From the NCBI GenBank assembly GCA_949316495.1, contig OX439012.1, positions 27,042,935 through 27,106,934 of the forward strand: a DNA stretch of 64,000 nucleotides. The letters run 5' to 3'. Under the pieces are notes generated by a model. The model did no database searches. It saw nothing but the letters and a program-made list of their open reading frames with translations, and was not told where the DNA came from. This document shows, piece by piece, positions 10,048 to 22,300 of this stretch. This DNA is from Amphiduros pacificus. Lineage: Eukaryota > Annelida > Polychaeta > Phyllodocida > Hesionidae. Position numbers and translations under genes: made by a program. How positions within the stretch are numbered: position 1 is the stretch's first letter; every line of letters begins with the position of its first letter.

Positions 10048-12272
10048 ATGGGTAACTTTGGGAGTAGAACATTCACTGATCTGGTGGAGGAAGTGGAGGA
10101 GCAGGATACGTGGGAAGAGTCGCCCAACACTCCAACCTGCCTGCGTGTGATTGCCCCAGACTGGGACCCAAGGTCACCTTCAAACCAAATCCCAAGGACA
10201 CCCATCCAGGTGTGTATTCCTTTCTTTTTAGAAGCATGTGCAGTGTGACGCAACATGCTTCCCTCACATATCATAAGTGACGTTTCCAAAGCAAAAGGAG
10301 AGAGGGCGTTATCAAGCCTCACAGATTGACCTGATAAAATTTCATGACATTGCTTTACCTTATTGTATTATAAAATAGAATAAATTTATTCACCCCCCAC
10401 GAAACAATTTAAACATCCTGAGCATGATAGAGTTTGGTGAAAATAATTTATTATTACTATTATTTTATTTTTATGCATGACAAAAAATTATGCATATAAC
10501 TGTCCAGTACCAGCTATTAAAACAGTTACCAATAGAAAAAAATTGAGTCTCTATGAAGCCAGAGTTACTGATTGAATAAATTGAGTCTATGATAAAAGCC
10601 AGAGTTACTGATTGAAATAATTGAGTCTATGATAAAAGCCAGAGTTACCTTTAGAATAAATTGAGTCTCTTTGATAAAAGCTGGAGATACAAGAAAAATA
10701 AATTGAGTCTATGATAAAAGCCACATTTACTGATAGAATAAATAGGGTATGATAAAAGCCAGAGTTACTTTAAGAATAAATATAGTGTTTATGGTGAGAG
10801 TTTGTATGGTTTCAGCTTCCTGAGGGTCTGGAGATTGATGATCCACGATCGCCCACCATTGGCATTGCTCGTACACCCATCTTGCCAAAACCAAGTGCTA
10901 GTCCCACACATCAAGGTAAGACAATAAAGGGTTGAGAAGTGGGTAGACTTGTTCTCACTGCTCCAGATTGAGGATAAGGACCGATGTTGGCCACTGCTAA
11001 TTGCTCACCATTTGTTGATCAACTCTGATTGGCCAGTTACATTTACACCTCATCAGCCCATACAAGACTATTCATGACGTTTATCAGGATAAGACTGATA
11101 ATTTGGATGCCAAAAATACTGTACAGAGTTCGCTTTTTTTCACTTGTTTAGTCAGTTACCCTTTTTGACTTGGCAACATGGTGCAATTTATAATTTTTTT
11201 ATTCAGTCTAAAAAATCTATAAGTTTTCTCATTTCTGTTGTGTATTTACGCTATGAAATATGTTTTCACTGAAAATAGCAGACAATGGGAAAGAAAAGCT
11301 CTTTGTGCTGGCTCGAAAGTTTATGTTGTATTAATTCAAAATTTGAATCTGTGACCACATATTTGAATTTCAAATATGTGGTCACGGAAATTGCATGTAT
11401 TTTATTTATTTTTTAATTCTTTTTAAAAAACAGAAGAGGAGATTGAGGAAGAAGTGAAACTTTCAGTAGAGAGACAAACCCCAACACCACCAAGCAGCAG
11501 TGAAGAAGATATAGAGGGCGCCACCAGTGCCGATATAGAGGGAGCCACCGTTGCCGATATAGAGGGAGCCACCAGTGCTGATGTAGAGGGAGCCACAAGT
11601 GAAGTGGAGGAATCCCTAGATGTTCCAAGTACATGTCTGGAGGACTCCAGTATTGAAGAGCAGGTATCAGAGTTGGCCAGCCTCGTGAGAGTTGAACCCA
11701 AATCTGAGGAGCCCACTATTTCTCCACAACGTGAGAAGAAAGGTTTGTTCTACATTGGAGCATTACGGTTGATAGGAATTATCATGTTGGCATCTCCTTT
11801 ATAATATTAATTATGCTAATATTTGATAGAATGAAGATCTTACATTTTGATCTATACTTTTTCCCCCTTCATCTCTTTGAATAATTCAAATTTGACAAAA
11901 AATGAATTATAAAATGTCTTATCAGTATTTTTATGATCTTAATTTATCCATTAATAATATTTATTATTTGATATTTTATTTTATTTTTCAGCATCAAAAA
12001 TACCTCGCAAGAAGCAACCAAGAGAGCTTTTCCCAATCTTCACTGACAAAACTTCCCACCAGAAGTCGCCAGTGAAGTCGAGTCAGAGGTCACCGAGGTC
12101 ACCTATTGCTCAGAGAAATGTTAACATAGATGTGAACGCTCCCCGAAATATTGTGAAGAGGAACCAAGTGTCAAGAATGCTCAAAGGTCACGGTGACACA
12201 AATATGCAAATGAAGGTCATGCTGCGGGGGTCACCCAATAAATATCAGGTCATGCATGACAAAGAAAATTGA
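10048..12272 (+). CDS. CDCA3: CDCA3 / Tome-1 (trigger of mitotic entry 1), complete, 4 coding exons, 283 aa
   Basis: In vertebrates CDCA3 is a short-lived, cell-cycle regulated protein that promotes mitotic entry (reported as an SCF cofactor for WEE1 turnover) and is destroyed by APC/C-Cdh1. Coding exons: 10048-10209 (exon from 10015), 10816-10915, 11434-11742, 11992-12272; phases 0, 1, 1 join cleanly. Seen: start MGNFGSRTFTDLVEE (human also begins MG), then two copies of the family signature, WDPRSPSNQIPRTPIQ and DDPRSPTIGIARTPILPKP (human DPRSPSAGILRTPIQ, DPRSPTLGIARTP). An acidic region follows with four tandem copies of an 8-residue unit like DIEGATSA, then a basic Ser/Pro-rich tail ending HDKEN, a KEN degron at the extreme C-terminus (human continues DKENQHFPLVES). 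Human protein is 268 aa. The protein looks disordered throughout. Its divergent neighbour USP5 is also its neighbour in human. Confidence 0.93.
10540..10800 (+). repeat. 37-bp minisatellite in CDCA3 intron 1, next to exon 2 acceptor
   Basis: About 7 copies of GATAAAAGCCAGAGTTACTG plus ATTGAATAAATTGAGTCT; the last copies merge into the sequence leading to the acceptor at 10815. Confidence 0.85.
11513..11606 (+). repeat. In-frame 24-bp tandem repeat inside CDCA3 exon 3
   Basis: About four copies of a unit reading GATATAGAGGGAGCCACC plus AGTGCC encode DIEGATSA / DIEGATVA / DIEGATSA / DVEGATSE. Unit length is a multiple of three, so copy number can vary without frame loss. No matching repeat is known to me in vertebrate CDCA3; it lengthens the acidic linker between the TP motifs and the KEN-box tail. 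Confidence 0.85.
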
Positions 12273-12870
12273 ATGAATTCTGATCATCAGGAAAAAGTTG
12301 GAAATGAAATGACTGTTTGCCACTTGACTTGTATGTCTTGGCAAGATGATATTTTAAGGGCTTTTTCTTTCAAAAGTAAACTTCAGAAAGAAAGGAAAGC
12401 TCCTGATAAAAATAATTAATGAATACTGATAAAGCAGTTTTAGTGAAAATATGTATTTAGAGCTACAATTATGAGAAAATTGAGGCCGTGTATTAAGGGT
12501 TTTATATAACATGATTTAAAAGGGGAACTTAGAGTTCAGTAATATATCTATCAGTGTCCATAAATTGAAACCACTATCCTATGTGTAAGCTATAAGTTTG
12601 AATCGCAAAACTTGAATGAGAGTTAATGAGCAATATACCTTATATTTGTTAGGGTATATAATATCTGTTGAAAGATTATAATTTTCAGTTTTTCTCTTGG
12701 TACTCCGAGAAATTAGGGACCATGTCAATAGTGGCTTACGAGTGACTTCTGGGATGTACATTGACCTGCCTAGTACTTCAGGGTACAGATTGATTGGGAT
12801 TGAAAGACTTGACACACTCCCTGATGGACTGAAGTTAGTCAAATTGTCGGGTATATAATCATAACCTATT

Positions 12871-12988
12871 CAGGTCATCCTCTGACCCAATGAGGTCATC
12901 CTTTGACCCAATGAGGCCAACTCTGACCCAATGAGGTCATCCTGTGACCCAATGAGGTCATCCTGTGACCCAATGAGGTCATCCTATC
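12871..12988 (+). repeat. 19-bp tandem repeat downstream of CDCA3
   Basis: About 6 copies of CTGACCCAATGAGGTCATC, possibly inside the 3' UTR. Confidence 0.85.
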
Positions 12989-13399
12989 AACAATTTGAAC
13001 CTGACAATTGTCGCCATAGTGGATCAGTTTGGTGTGCATGAAATCTTGCCTTCATCATGAGGTGTGATGTCTGGATAGTACTCCACAAATAATTAATGCA
13101 GACCTCTTTAATTATGTACATGTCATGACTGCTAAAATAATCCAGTAATGGCCTGAGATTGTTTATTTTAAATGTGTGAAATTTGGAGTGAATGTGAAGT
13201 TGAATGAGATGGGAAAATGTGAAACTTTTAACAGTGAAAATGTATACACTACAGGCAGAAACTATTTTCATAAATCAACAAGAAACTTTCTGCATAAATA
13301 AAGTGTTGCTTTAGCAAATTGTTGTTTGAATCTTTAAATGACCGTGAGATATAGGGAATATTAAAACTGTAATACCCTGTTTTATGTTGTGTCATGAGG

Positions 13400-14340
13400 A
13401 TATGTGGGTCATATAATCTTGCCAATGATGGTATAGGGTCCTGAGAATATGGGGTATAAATGAGTTGTGGGGCAAGACCTGAGGATATGGAGGGATATAG
13501 GCTGGGTATGAGATCCGTCAGACGAGGGACGGGGGTACGGCTGGGTCCGAGAATATGGGGTCATGTAGTCTAGGTCTGAGGTCATGAGGTCATGTCATTA
13601 GTGCTGTTCTGAGGATATGGGGTCAAGTAGGCTAGGTCTAAGGATATGGAGTCATGTAGGCTAGGTCTGCGGTCATGTTGGCTGAGGATATGGGGTCATG
13701 TAGGCCAGGTCTGAGGATATGGGTTCATGTAGGCTAGGTCTGAGGATATGGGGTCATGTAGGCAAGGTCTGAGGATATGAGGTCATGTAGGCCAGGTCTT
13801 AGGATATAGGGTTATGTAGGCCAGGTCTGAGGATATGGGTTCATTTAGGCTAGGTCTGAGGATATGGGGTCATGTTGGCCAGGTCTTTGGATATAGGGTT
13901 ATGTAGGCTAGGTCTGAGGATATGGGTTCATGTAGGCTAGCTCTGAGGATATGAGGTCATGTAGGCTAGCTCTGAGGATATGGGGTCATGTAGGCTAGCT
14001 CTGAGGATATGGGGTCATGTAGGCTAGGTCTGAGGATATTGAGTCATGTAGGCTAGGTCTAAGGTCATGGAGGCTTGGTATGAGGTCATGTAGGCTGGGT
14101 ATGAGGTCATGTAGGCTAGGTCTGCAGATATGGGGTCATGTAGGCTAGGTCTGAGGATATGGGGCCATGTAGGCTGGGTCTGAGGTCATGTAGGCTGGGT
14201 CTGAGGATATAGTCATGTAGGCTAGGTCTGAGGATATGGGGTCATGTAGGCTAGGTCTGAGAATATGGGGTCATGTAGGCTAGGTCTGAGGATATGGGGT
14301 CATGTAGGCTAGATCTGAGGGTATGGGGTCATGTAGGCCA
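13400..14340 (+). repeat. 29-bp minisatellite between CDCA3 and PLOD
   Basis: About 30 imperfect copies of GGTCTGAGGATATGGGGTCA plus TGTAGGCTA, with shortened variants. GT-rich on this strand; no coding signal. Confidence 0.9.
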
Positions 14341-15599
14341 ATATAGAGAATATGAGGTGATGCAGTGCTGGCAATTAGTTTATGGGGTCTTGTATTTCTT
14401 ATTTTGGGAATATTTGCAATTTGAATCTTGCCAGGCAGATATTTTGGTAATGACATCATTTGCGCCTCACCCGTCAGACGTTTCCTATCAAATCACTTCC
14501 CTTATCAAACTCACTGTTCTATTACCCCAGAGTCAGACCTAAAAAACACCAAACACGTGCAATGGATATCATGCAAATCCTTTATTATTAAAAGTATATA
14601 TACATACGTATAAATGCAAAATAGTTTATCGAATACAAAACATGTCATTAGTGCTGTTCTATAACCCTGTCAGCACATTCTTCTGTCCAACATTAATGAG
14701 CGGTGGGCTTCAGTATCTGATTATTCTGGTACATTTATGACCACACCAGGGAAAGACTTTCTTATATTTCTTGATGGGCTTTTGTGCAAGTTGAGAAGGT
14801 CACACAGTGGCCCAGTAAGACACATGTACATTAAACATATAACTCAAATTGTGACAAGGAAAGATCTCTCAAAAAATGTCATAATATACTGTAAACCCAT
14901 TGGTACCAATTTGTTAGTGCAAGATTGTTCAAATGGCCAACACTTAAGCACAGATCTATTCAGAATAGATTTTTTATTATTATTCTATTCACAATAGGGC
15001 TTATTCAGTGTAAAATAAAAATATATTTGATGTTTTGAGCTCTTAAAGGTTTTTTTTTTTTACAAAGTGAGCATTTTTAAACATTGTTAACATTTCATTC
15101 GGTGGCTTTTTTGAGAAGTGGTTAAGTTTTTCACCCTTTAAGGCCTCCAAAATAAGGAGTTAACCAAATCATATCATTGTGATAGCCATGCTGAATGATT
15201 TAAGCCTCCGTGATCCAACTGTTAAATACACAGGAAGCATGAACTGATCATTTCAGCTTTACAAACTGCTTATTTCAGCTATACACACTGCTTATTTCAG
15301 CTTTACAAACTGCATATTTCAGCTATAAAAACCAAATGGAAATAATGCAATGCAGATCTAATATTGAGTATTGTATGCCACAAACATATCTCCCAAACAA
15401 CTGACAGCCTTTAAGTACACATCGTTGATTATACACAGATTTCAAGCCAATTCAATATTCAAGTTTTGGACTATAATTTGACTATCAGTTATCTTGGGTG
15501 AGATATGAGCAGTTTGAAAAAATACACACATTTTTTTGCCATTAAGATTACATTAAAAATACAAGAAAAACAGCACTCATAAAGTCCATTCATTCATGA

Positions 15600-15723
15600 C
15601 ATCACACAGTCCACCAGAGGCACATGTTAACTATAGGTTCACCACGTGGCCCTCTGGTGGTACTACACTCTCCATCAGAGGCACACGCTAACTAAAGGTT
15701 CACCACATCGCCCCCTGGTGGAG
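15600..15723 (+). repeat. Pair of direct repeats with CTCF-like cores
   Basis: Two units share CC.TCAGAGGCACA.G, TAACTA.AGGTTCACCAC and end in GTGGCCCTCTGGTGG (15646-15660) and TCGCCCCCTGGTGG (15708-15721). The cores resemble the CTCF motif CTGCCCTCTGGTGG. Confidence 0.6.
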
Positions 15724-16117
15724 TTTGTTATAACCATATCTACCTACAAGATAAGCCTCTCTTTGTATTCTGACTTTAATATTGACTTGTAAATCGCAAG
15801 CATCATAGATTAATATAAACCCCATTCCTCCTCATAAAGGTTAAATTCTCCTCGATATAAATGATATTGCTTGATAACCCCAGCATCCCATAATAGTCCC
15901 CATTTGTGAGCGCCCCCTAGTAATCACGGAAACGTATCCAATTAAGGTGATGTTATTATTAATATTAACTAAAATCCATGAGAATAAGACGATTAATCAA
16001 AAAATATTAGAGCTAGCCTAAAATCTTGATTTCTTAATACTTGACTTTTAAAGATTACCTGTATTGGGGACAACCCCCCGTTGTATGGCAGAGGCAGTTA
16101 AGTTTGACTAGCGCATA

Positions 16118-16263
16118 GATATACTGCGAATACTTGTCACCATCTGGTTTTTTTTCTGTTTTTTTTTAATGATTGAGAAGTTTTTTTGTGCACTTCAGAT
16201 TTTTGTGCACTTGCTATGTGTTGTTTTCAATGGGACAAGATTGTGACCTGCAATCGACCTATG
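16118..16263. mobile_element. Degenerate copy of the GGCCGATTGC MITE
   Basis: Shares AATGATT, TTTTTTGTGCACTTC, GTGTTGTTTTCAATGGG and the right end (CCTGCAATCGACCTATGA) with 6354-6492. The left end is decayed. It is between CDCA3 and PLOD. Confidence 0.6.
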
Positions 16264-18610
16264 AGACACAGTTGCATGAAAGACTAACATAGTTTTCATC
16301 ATGACCTCCTTTTTTCCTAAATATCTATATAAGTTCTGTAAGAATCAAGTAATATCAGCATTGGTTAGTGGAATTTTAGCCCTGATGGACCTATATAGAA
16401 CTATAGTTTTTTTTTCAACTGTCATATTATTTCTAGTTGTATGATCAATGTTTGGTTTCTATTAATAATATTAATTACATTTAAATATAGATATGACACA
16501 AAAAAACATTTAGTAATCAATTCTAATCTAAGCAATATTTGTTTTTGAAAAAACCTCCCGTCATGGACCAAAACAAACACAAAAATAAAAAAAATAAAAA
16601 CTAAACTAAAATATTTTGGATTTACCATAACTTCTACTATTCTGAAACTTTCAGTTGAGCTGCAGAAAAGTTGACATTTTCAAATATCTGGACGGGGCTG
16701 ATTTGCATTTTATTAGTTTGATACTGAAAGGCCAAAAGAAGACCTAAGCTAACATAAAAGTAAATTTACCTATCTACATAAAGCATATTTGCCATAATAT
16801 TAAAACTTGTACCTAAAAAAGTAGTAGGAAAGCGTATCAATTTTTTTCTTCAAATCTTAGACAAAGAAATATGTCTCGCACATTTCTGTCTATTAATACA
16901 CAAGAATTTTGCACCGCATTATAAAATGAGGTCAAACCGATTTTGCAAAGTAAAATAAGAGACAGAATATGCCAAGATGCAACGTAAAGTTGGCAGTAGT
17001 TTTGTAGGGCTCATGGATTTTCAGTGATCAAATCTTTTGTTTAATGACACAAAAAAAGAAATGAGATAATTTAAATGTTAATGCCATTGATGGGAGGCCA
17101 CATACATCTTTAACAATAAAATAAAGCAAATATCCTGCGATTGACCCTTTGATCAACATTTTATAATGATTATTTTCCAGATGATTTAATCAAAACTTGT
17201 GCCCTTTCTGACCCTGTACTATTTGTGTCTGAGCTTACGATTTCATAACAATTAGAATTAGAGTGCATTGAAGCAATACCTGTTTTCTAGCAAGTCCTAT
17301 TTCTTCATTCCTCGTCACATTAACATTGCAGCATACTACAATGTGTAAATCACAGTCAGTTCGAGCTGACTTAATGATGTCATATGATATGTGATGTCAC
17401 AATGCCTCAATGCTACATGTATATATTTTATGAATAAAAGAACAAGATATGACAATCCAAATCCTAGAAATTGCTGAAATAATTATGACCTCTATATCTT
17501 GAACATTGAGTATAATAATAGAACAAACATATGGTATACCCTATCTATAAATGTTGATTGGACACAATTAAAATATTAACTCTTCACAATTTTTGTCTTC
17601 TAAAATAGCCACAAATATCAATATCAATCAAAATAATTTCTTCTCCCATTTGTATTCACAGAAACACTTATATTTATGAATATGGCCTTAGACAAAATTG
17701 TAAAACTATATAACAAAAACCCTTTGAATCCCCTTGATAATGCTTCGAGGTTTACATTTGTCACGTGTACAAAGTATGTATGTATATTTGTATAAATAGT
17801 TCAGGATTACCACTTCCCTTTTTATATAGCACCATGTTTCCCCCATATACAAACTCTATAATCTTGTCACCTTGTGAAGTTCAACAAATGAAATGTTCTG
17901 CTGACATTAAAAAAAAATGAAATCCCCATCAGCAGATAAAAATGTTTTGTTTCTCGTTATGGCAAATTGAGAATTTGACCTAGATCTTAGCAATTATTTC
18001 TCAGGCCTTAATTCGTGCCTCCTAAATTCTCACTGCTTGAGTGGGCCATGCTGCCACCTGGTGTGTCAAAATCTGTCATGCGTGGGTGAACTTTGTAGAC
18101 ATTTAAGCTTGGTTTTAGTTGTTACAAAAGGTGTTTTGACATGTCATTTCAATCAGTTTCACACATGTCTTTCTATTCTTATCAAGATTCCAAAACTGAT
18201 AATTTAATTTTTTTCCTATACATGCATTTATGGCCAAAATATCAATGTTATATCTACACAGCATACACCATAGTAGTTATCATAACAGCTGTCCCAGCAT
18301 GCATTGTAATTGACACAAGAGACACCTGGTGGATCACAGAAGTTGAAAATCAAGCAGTGGGAATTTGAACAGGGAAGTTCTCTTTGTTTTTAACCGAGGC
18401 AGTCTTTCTGAGAATTGACCATTTTGAGGGGTGTTTTACAAGTTACATTTAAAATGACCCAGATCATTTAAACCATTATCATACATGGAATGATAACAAT
18501 CATAATTAAATGCACCACACAACTTAAAATATTAACATCTCAGATATTAGATTAAGTTAAATTCTTAATAATTTTCTTTCCAAAGTTGGATACTTTAAAG
18601 ACAGAAAGTC

Positions 18611-18748
18611 AATTAGTACAATTATCTTTTTATAAAGAGGTTTCCATTCATTAAATTGGTGACAAGTCATAACAATGAAATTAGTACAATTATCTTTTTA
18701 TAAAGAGGTTTTCATTCATTAAATTGGTCATTAAGAGTCATAACATTG
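18611..18748 (+). repeat. 69-bp direct repeat, two copies
   Basis: Both copies read ATTAGTACAATTATCTTTTT followed by ATAAAGAGGTTT.CATTCATTAAATTGGT. Downstream of PLOD. Confidence 0.85.
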
Positions 18749-19192
18749 AAATAACACCGAGCAGTCATGGTACCAGTCATGGTACCTGTCAGAGCTATGG
18801 TACTATTCAAAGGTCTAGTACCAATACCATGAATGCTGACCAGTTTTTAGTTGTGTGCTTCTTATGATATGAAGGATATTCTCAGATAGCCCACCCATGG
18901 TCACTACAATACTGGCAAACTTAATGGATTATATTGCAAACTTAATGGATCATGCATCTGCAAAACAGACCAATATCTGTACATGAGTCCACCCGCAGCA
19001 GTTTTGATTGGCAGTCATGCAGGACATTTGTACAAATATCAACGGTTCTGGTGGGATAAAAAAAATAATTAAAACCTTCCACACTTTTGCATTTGTCCCC
19101 AGCTGGTGTCAAACATTTGTACACAAGTCCACCAACTTTACACTGAAATTTGCTATGATACTGCATTTTTTGCATTGAATTTTTTCTCAATT

Positions 19193-19348
19193 TTATGGAT
19201 CTACAAAACAGACAAATATATATCTTATTCCCTTGGTTGTCGGGAGTCCTTCGTGGAGATGGGTGAGTCGTCCTGGATTCATTAACATGTGACCTACCCT
19301 AGGTTGAGTGACACTGCAGTTGTAGCGCTCATATCTTGTTCCCCCTCC
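19193..19348 (-). CDS. PLOD: PLOD alternative last exon, distal copy (20b)
   Basis: Acceptor CTTGACAG before 19348; same length (51 codons plus TAA) and phase as 20a. It reads [20 protein letters not shown] then [16 protein letters not shown] then [15 protein letters not shown]. 43 of 51 residues equal those of 20a, and 26 of those 43 use a different codon, so the duplication is old and the protein has been conserved in both copies. Catalytic His and Arg are kept. Differences sit at F/Y, H/E, G/P, Q/V, L/M, H/N, A/K and T/I. Confidence 0.9.
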   Translation of the reverse strand, partial: GGGTRYERYNCSVTQPRVGHMLMNPGRLTHLHEGLPTTKGIRYIFVCFVDP

Positions 19349-22300
19349 CTGTCAAGTACAAAACACTCGCCTTGTATTCATGCATTCATCCACTGATAGC
19401 AAGCAATATTACTATCACTCTAATAAGTATGGAGAATTATTTTATCTCTATCTTTTTACTGCACAGAACAATGCAATTTATAAAGAACATCCAGCAGTTT
19501 GATTCTTATAAAAGACACTGTTCTCCAACAAGAAAAAAACATAGGGCAATGAAATAGATAGAACTGGTCCCCTGAAAATACTACATCTTCCCTTCTTTTC
19601 ATTAGGAACTTTGACCAGTAGTTTCTGAGAGGAGAATATTAAAAGTTGACGGACAGAATGACAGGAAATTTCCCATCCATCACTGCAAAAGCTATGCTAC
19701 ATATAGCTAATAATAGGTTCTTCATACTTTTCAGATTGATAGTAATTAACTATTTTTCTACCCACAACAGTTTTGGTTGGCAGTCATGCAGGACATTTGT
19801 ACAAATATCAGCAAAGGTTTCTGGCAGGAAAGGAAAAGCCCACAAGGCCTTTGCATTTGGTCGCCATCTGGTGTCAAACACCAACCTAACACTGAAATTT
19901 GTATGATTCTGCCACTGCATTTTTTCACTGCATATCTTTTTCATTTTATGGGTCTACAAAACAAACAAAAATGTATCTTGTCCCGGCAGTGGTCGGCAGG
20001 CCCTCGTGTAAGTGTGTCAGTCTCCCAGGATGCATCAGCAAGTGACCTTGACGACCTTGTGTGACACTGCAGTTGTAACGGTGAAACCTGGTACCACCAC
20101 CCTGAATGACAACACATATATCTTCATGAATACAAGAGAAATTCAAATTGTGAAAAAAAAAAAAAAAAAACTATAAAAAAAAGTGGAAAATGTAGAAATA
20201 TAACCCCATGGGTTGATAGCTCTGCTGACTTGAATGAAAACACATGAACTGAGATAAAGTGTAACTCGCAAACATATTATGGTTTTCCATACAAAGATCC
20301 CAATTCAGTTTTGATGAGATATTCATTAATATCTTGTAAATCATTATCTTGTTACCAATGCAATATTTCATGCACAAAATTTGTGACCTTAAGGTCGATG
20401 CATTGAAGTCAATGGATGCAGGGGCAAAATAAAACTGAGAGGGCACAACTGCACCTTGTGTTGTCATGCATGCCCAATATTTATTATCTCAGTTAATCTT
20501 CTCCTTTAGATATCAGTAGGCAAGATGTTATATTTTCTGAGGTCGAATTCTATATATTTTCCAATAGGCTCTGTTCTTTTCCATTTGTTATGATTTTTCA
20601 AAAATCTAATAGCTATCACTAAGTTGTAAAGGAGGCTGCAATTTTGAATAACATGGAAATATTAGCCATTGAGAATCGAGATAACAAGTTGGGGCCAAAT
20701 TTGGTATGTAACATGAATTTTGATTGGTCAAAATTTGGTATGTAACATGAATTTTGATTGGTCAAAATCATCATCTGCTCAAGTCTGCTCTTGACAAGGA
20801 TTTAAATGATCATTTAGGAATTGTTGTTCCCAAACATCTGAATCTTCACCTCAATATCTACCTCTGTATAAAATTTGAAGCATATACTACTGGTAGTTTT
20901 GGAGAAGAACATTAAACAATGTGTTGGTATATAACAGATATGAAATACTTTTTATTCACTTTTAATTGTTGAAATGTTGCATGTATACAAATTTTGGATT
21001 CTCAAGGTCAAAGGTCACATGACTAAAAAAGTATGATGAGGCACAGCTATGACATTAGACATTTCTGTATACAAAGTTTTTATTTCCTCTCATAAGTGGT
21101 TGCTGAGATATGCTTAGTTCAAAATTTGTGACCTCAAGGTCACTGCATTAAGGTCAATGGTGACATCACTAAGATTTGAAGGGATCTGAATCTTCACCTC
21201 TATATAAAATATGAAACATATATTACTGGTAGTTTTGGTGAAGAAATTTTTCAAAGAAATGTTGATGGACAGACGGACAGACAGACATTTTCCCCACTCC
21301 TAAAGCTCTGTGACTGCAAGAAGTCAGCAGAGCTAAAATATTAGCATGGCAGTTTCAAATAATGATATAATTATCTCACATGCATCAATTTCAAGAAAAA
21401 TTTGTGCAAAATTTATAAAAACCTATCTGGGCCTCAAAGCTGTGTAAAACGTGCAAGGGCCTCAAATTTAGTTAATAAACCTCAGAGGGCCTCTGAGTAA
21501 TCATTCAAAGTAGGTCAGCACATCCATTTTGCAAATATTATCACTTTTGGTTGGTGAGGAATACTTTCCATAGATTTTGACAGAATATTGAATAAATTAG
21601 CTTTGAAAGATAACAAACAGGACAAATTTGTTCTCAATATAATATGCTTAAATTACTTGTATTTTAAAAAAAATATATTTGCGGACATTTCACATTAATC
21701 ACCAAGCTCTTGACCTTGAGAAATATGTCAAGGTTACAAACTGTTTAAGTTACATTGGAGTAGTTACATCATATGCAATCAATAGGGTCAACGTTTAATG
21801 GAATGTGACAGCTATTGATTTTTCGAATTTTTTTTATAGAATCTAGAACTTAAATTTTCTAGGTACAAATAAAAACTTAAGAAATTTATTTGATTGGTAA
21901 AGAACAACATTTTCAGGTATGCAAATCTTTCATTATAGTTTCCTTATATTTAAATTCTCCTTTCTTCATTCTTCAATATTCTTCGATGATGACTCTTCAT
22001 GCACTTTCATACAAAAATCACCTCACACATTGAACAATTTCTCAATAGAAGACAGAATAGAAGACTACAGAAGGTGTGACATGACTACAGAAGGCATGAC
22101 ATGACTACAGAAGGCATGACAAGACTACAGAAGGCATGACAAGATTACAGAAGGTATGACAAGACTACTGAAGGCATGACAAGATTATAGGTGTGACAAA
22201 ATTATAGAAGGCGTGACAAGATTACAGAAGGCATGACAAGATTACAGAAGGCATGACAAGACTACAGAAGGCATGACAAGATTACAGAAGGTATGACAAG

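Larger units (their letters stand above)
15000..18600. other. Spacer with no recognised gene
   Basis: AT-rich spacer between CDCA3 and PLOD. Apart from the MITE at 16118-16263 and a pair of 72-bp repeats with CCCTCTGGTGG/CCCCCTGGTGG cores at 15600-15723, I see nothing nameable. The PLOD 3' UTR may reach part of it. Confidence 0.5.
18985..20101 (-). repeat. Tandem duplication of PLOD last exon plus 3' UTR
   Basis: Two head-to-tail segments, about 19757-20101 and 18988-19348, share the exon and a trailing 3' UTR. The UTR ends with a block of about 45 bp (18998-19042 and 19765-19809) containing TTTGTACAAATGTCC and GCATGACTGCCAA, nearly identical between copies, whereas sequence between stop codon and block has diverged. 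19349-19756 holds nothing else recognisable. Confidence 0.85.

Noticed and set aside
18942-19944. Minus-strand frames just after both PLOD stops (82 and 64 codons)
   Set aside because: They lie in the duplicated 3' UTR, are not alignable as proteins over most of their length, and lack independent start context.
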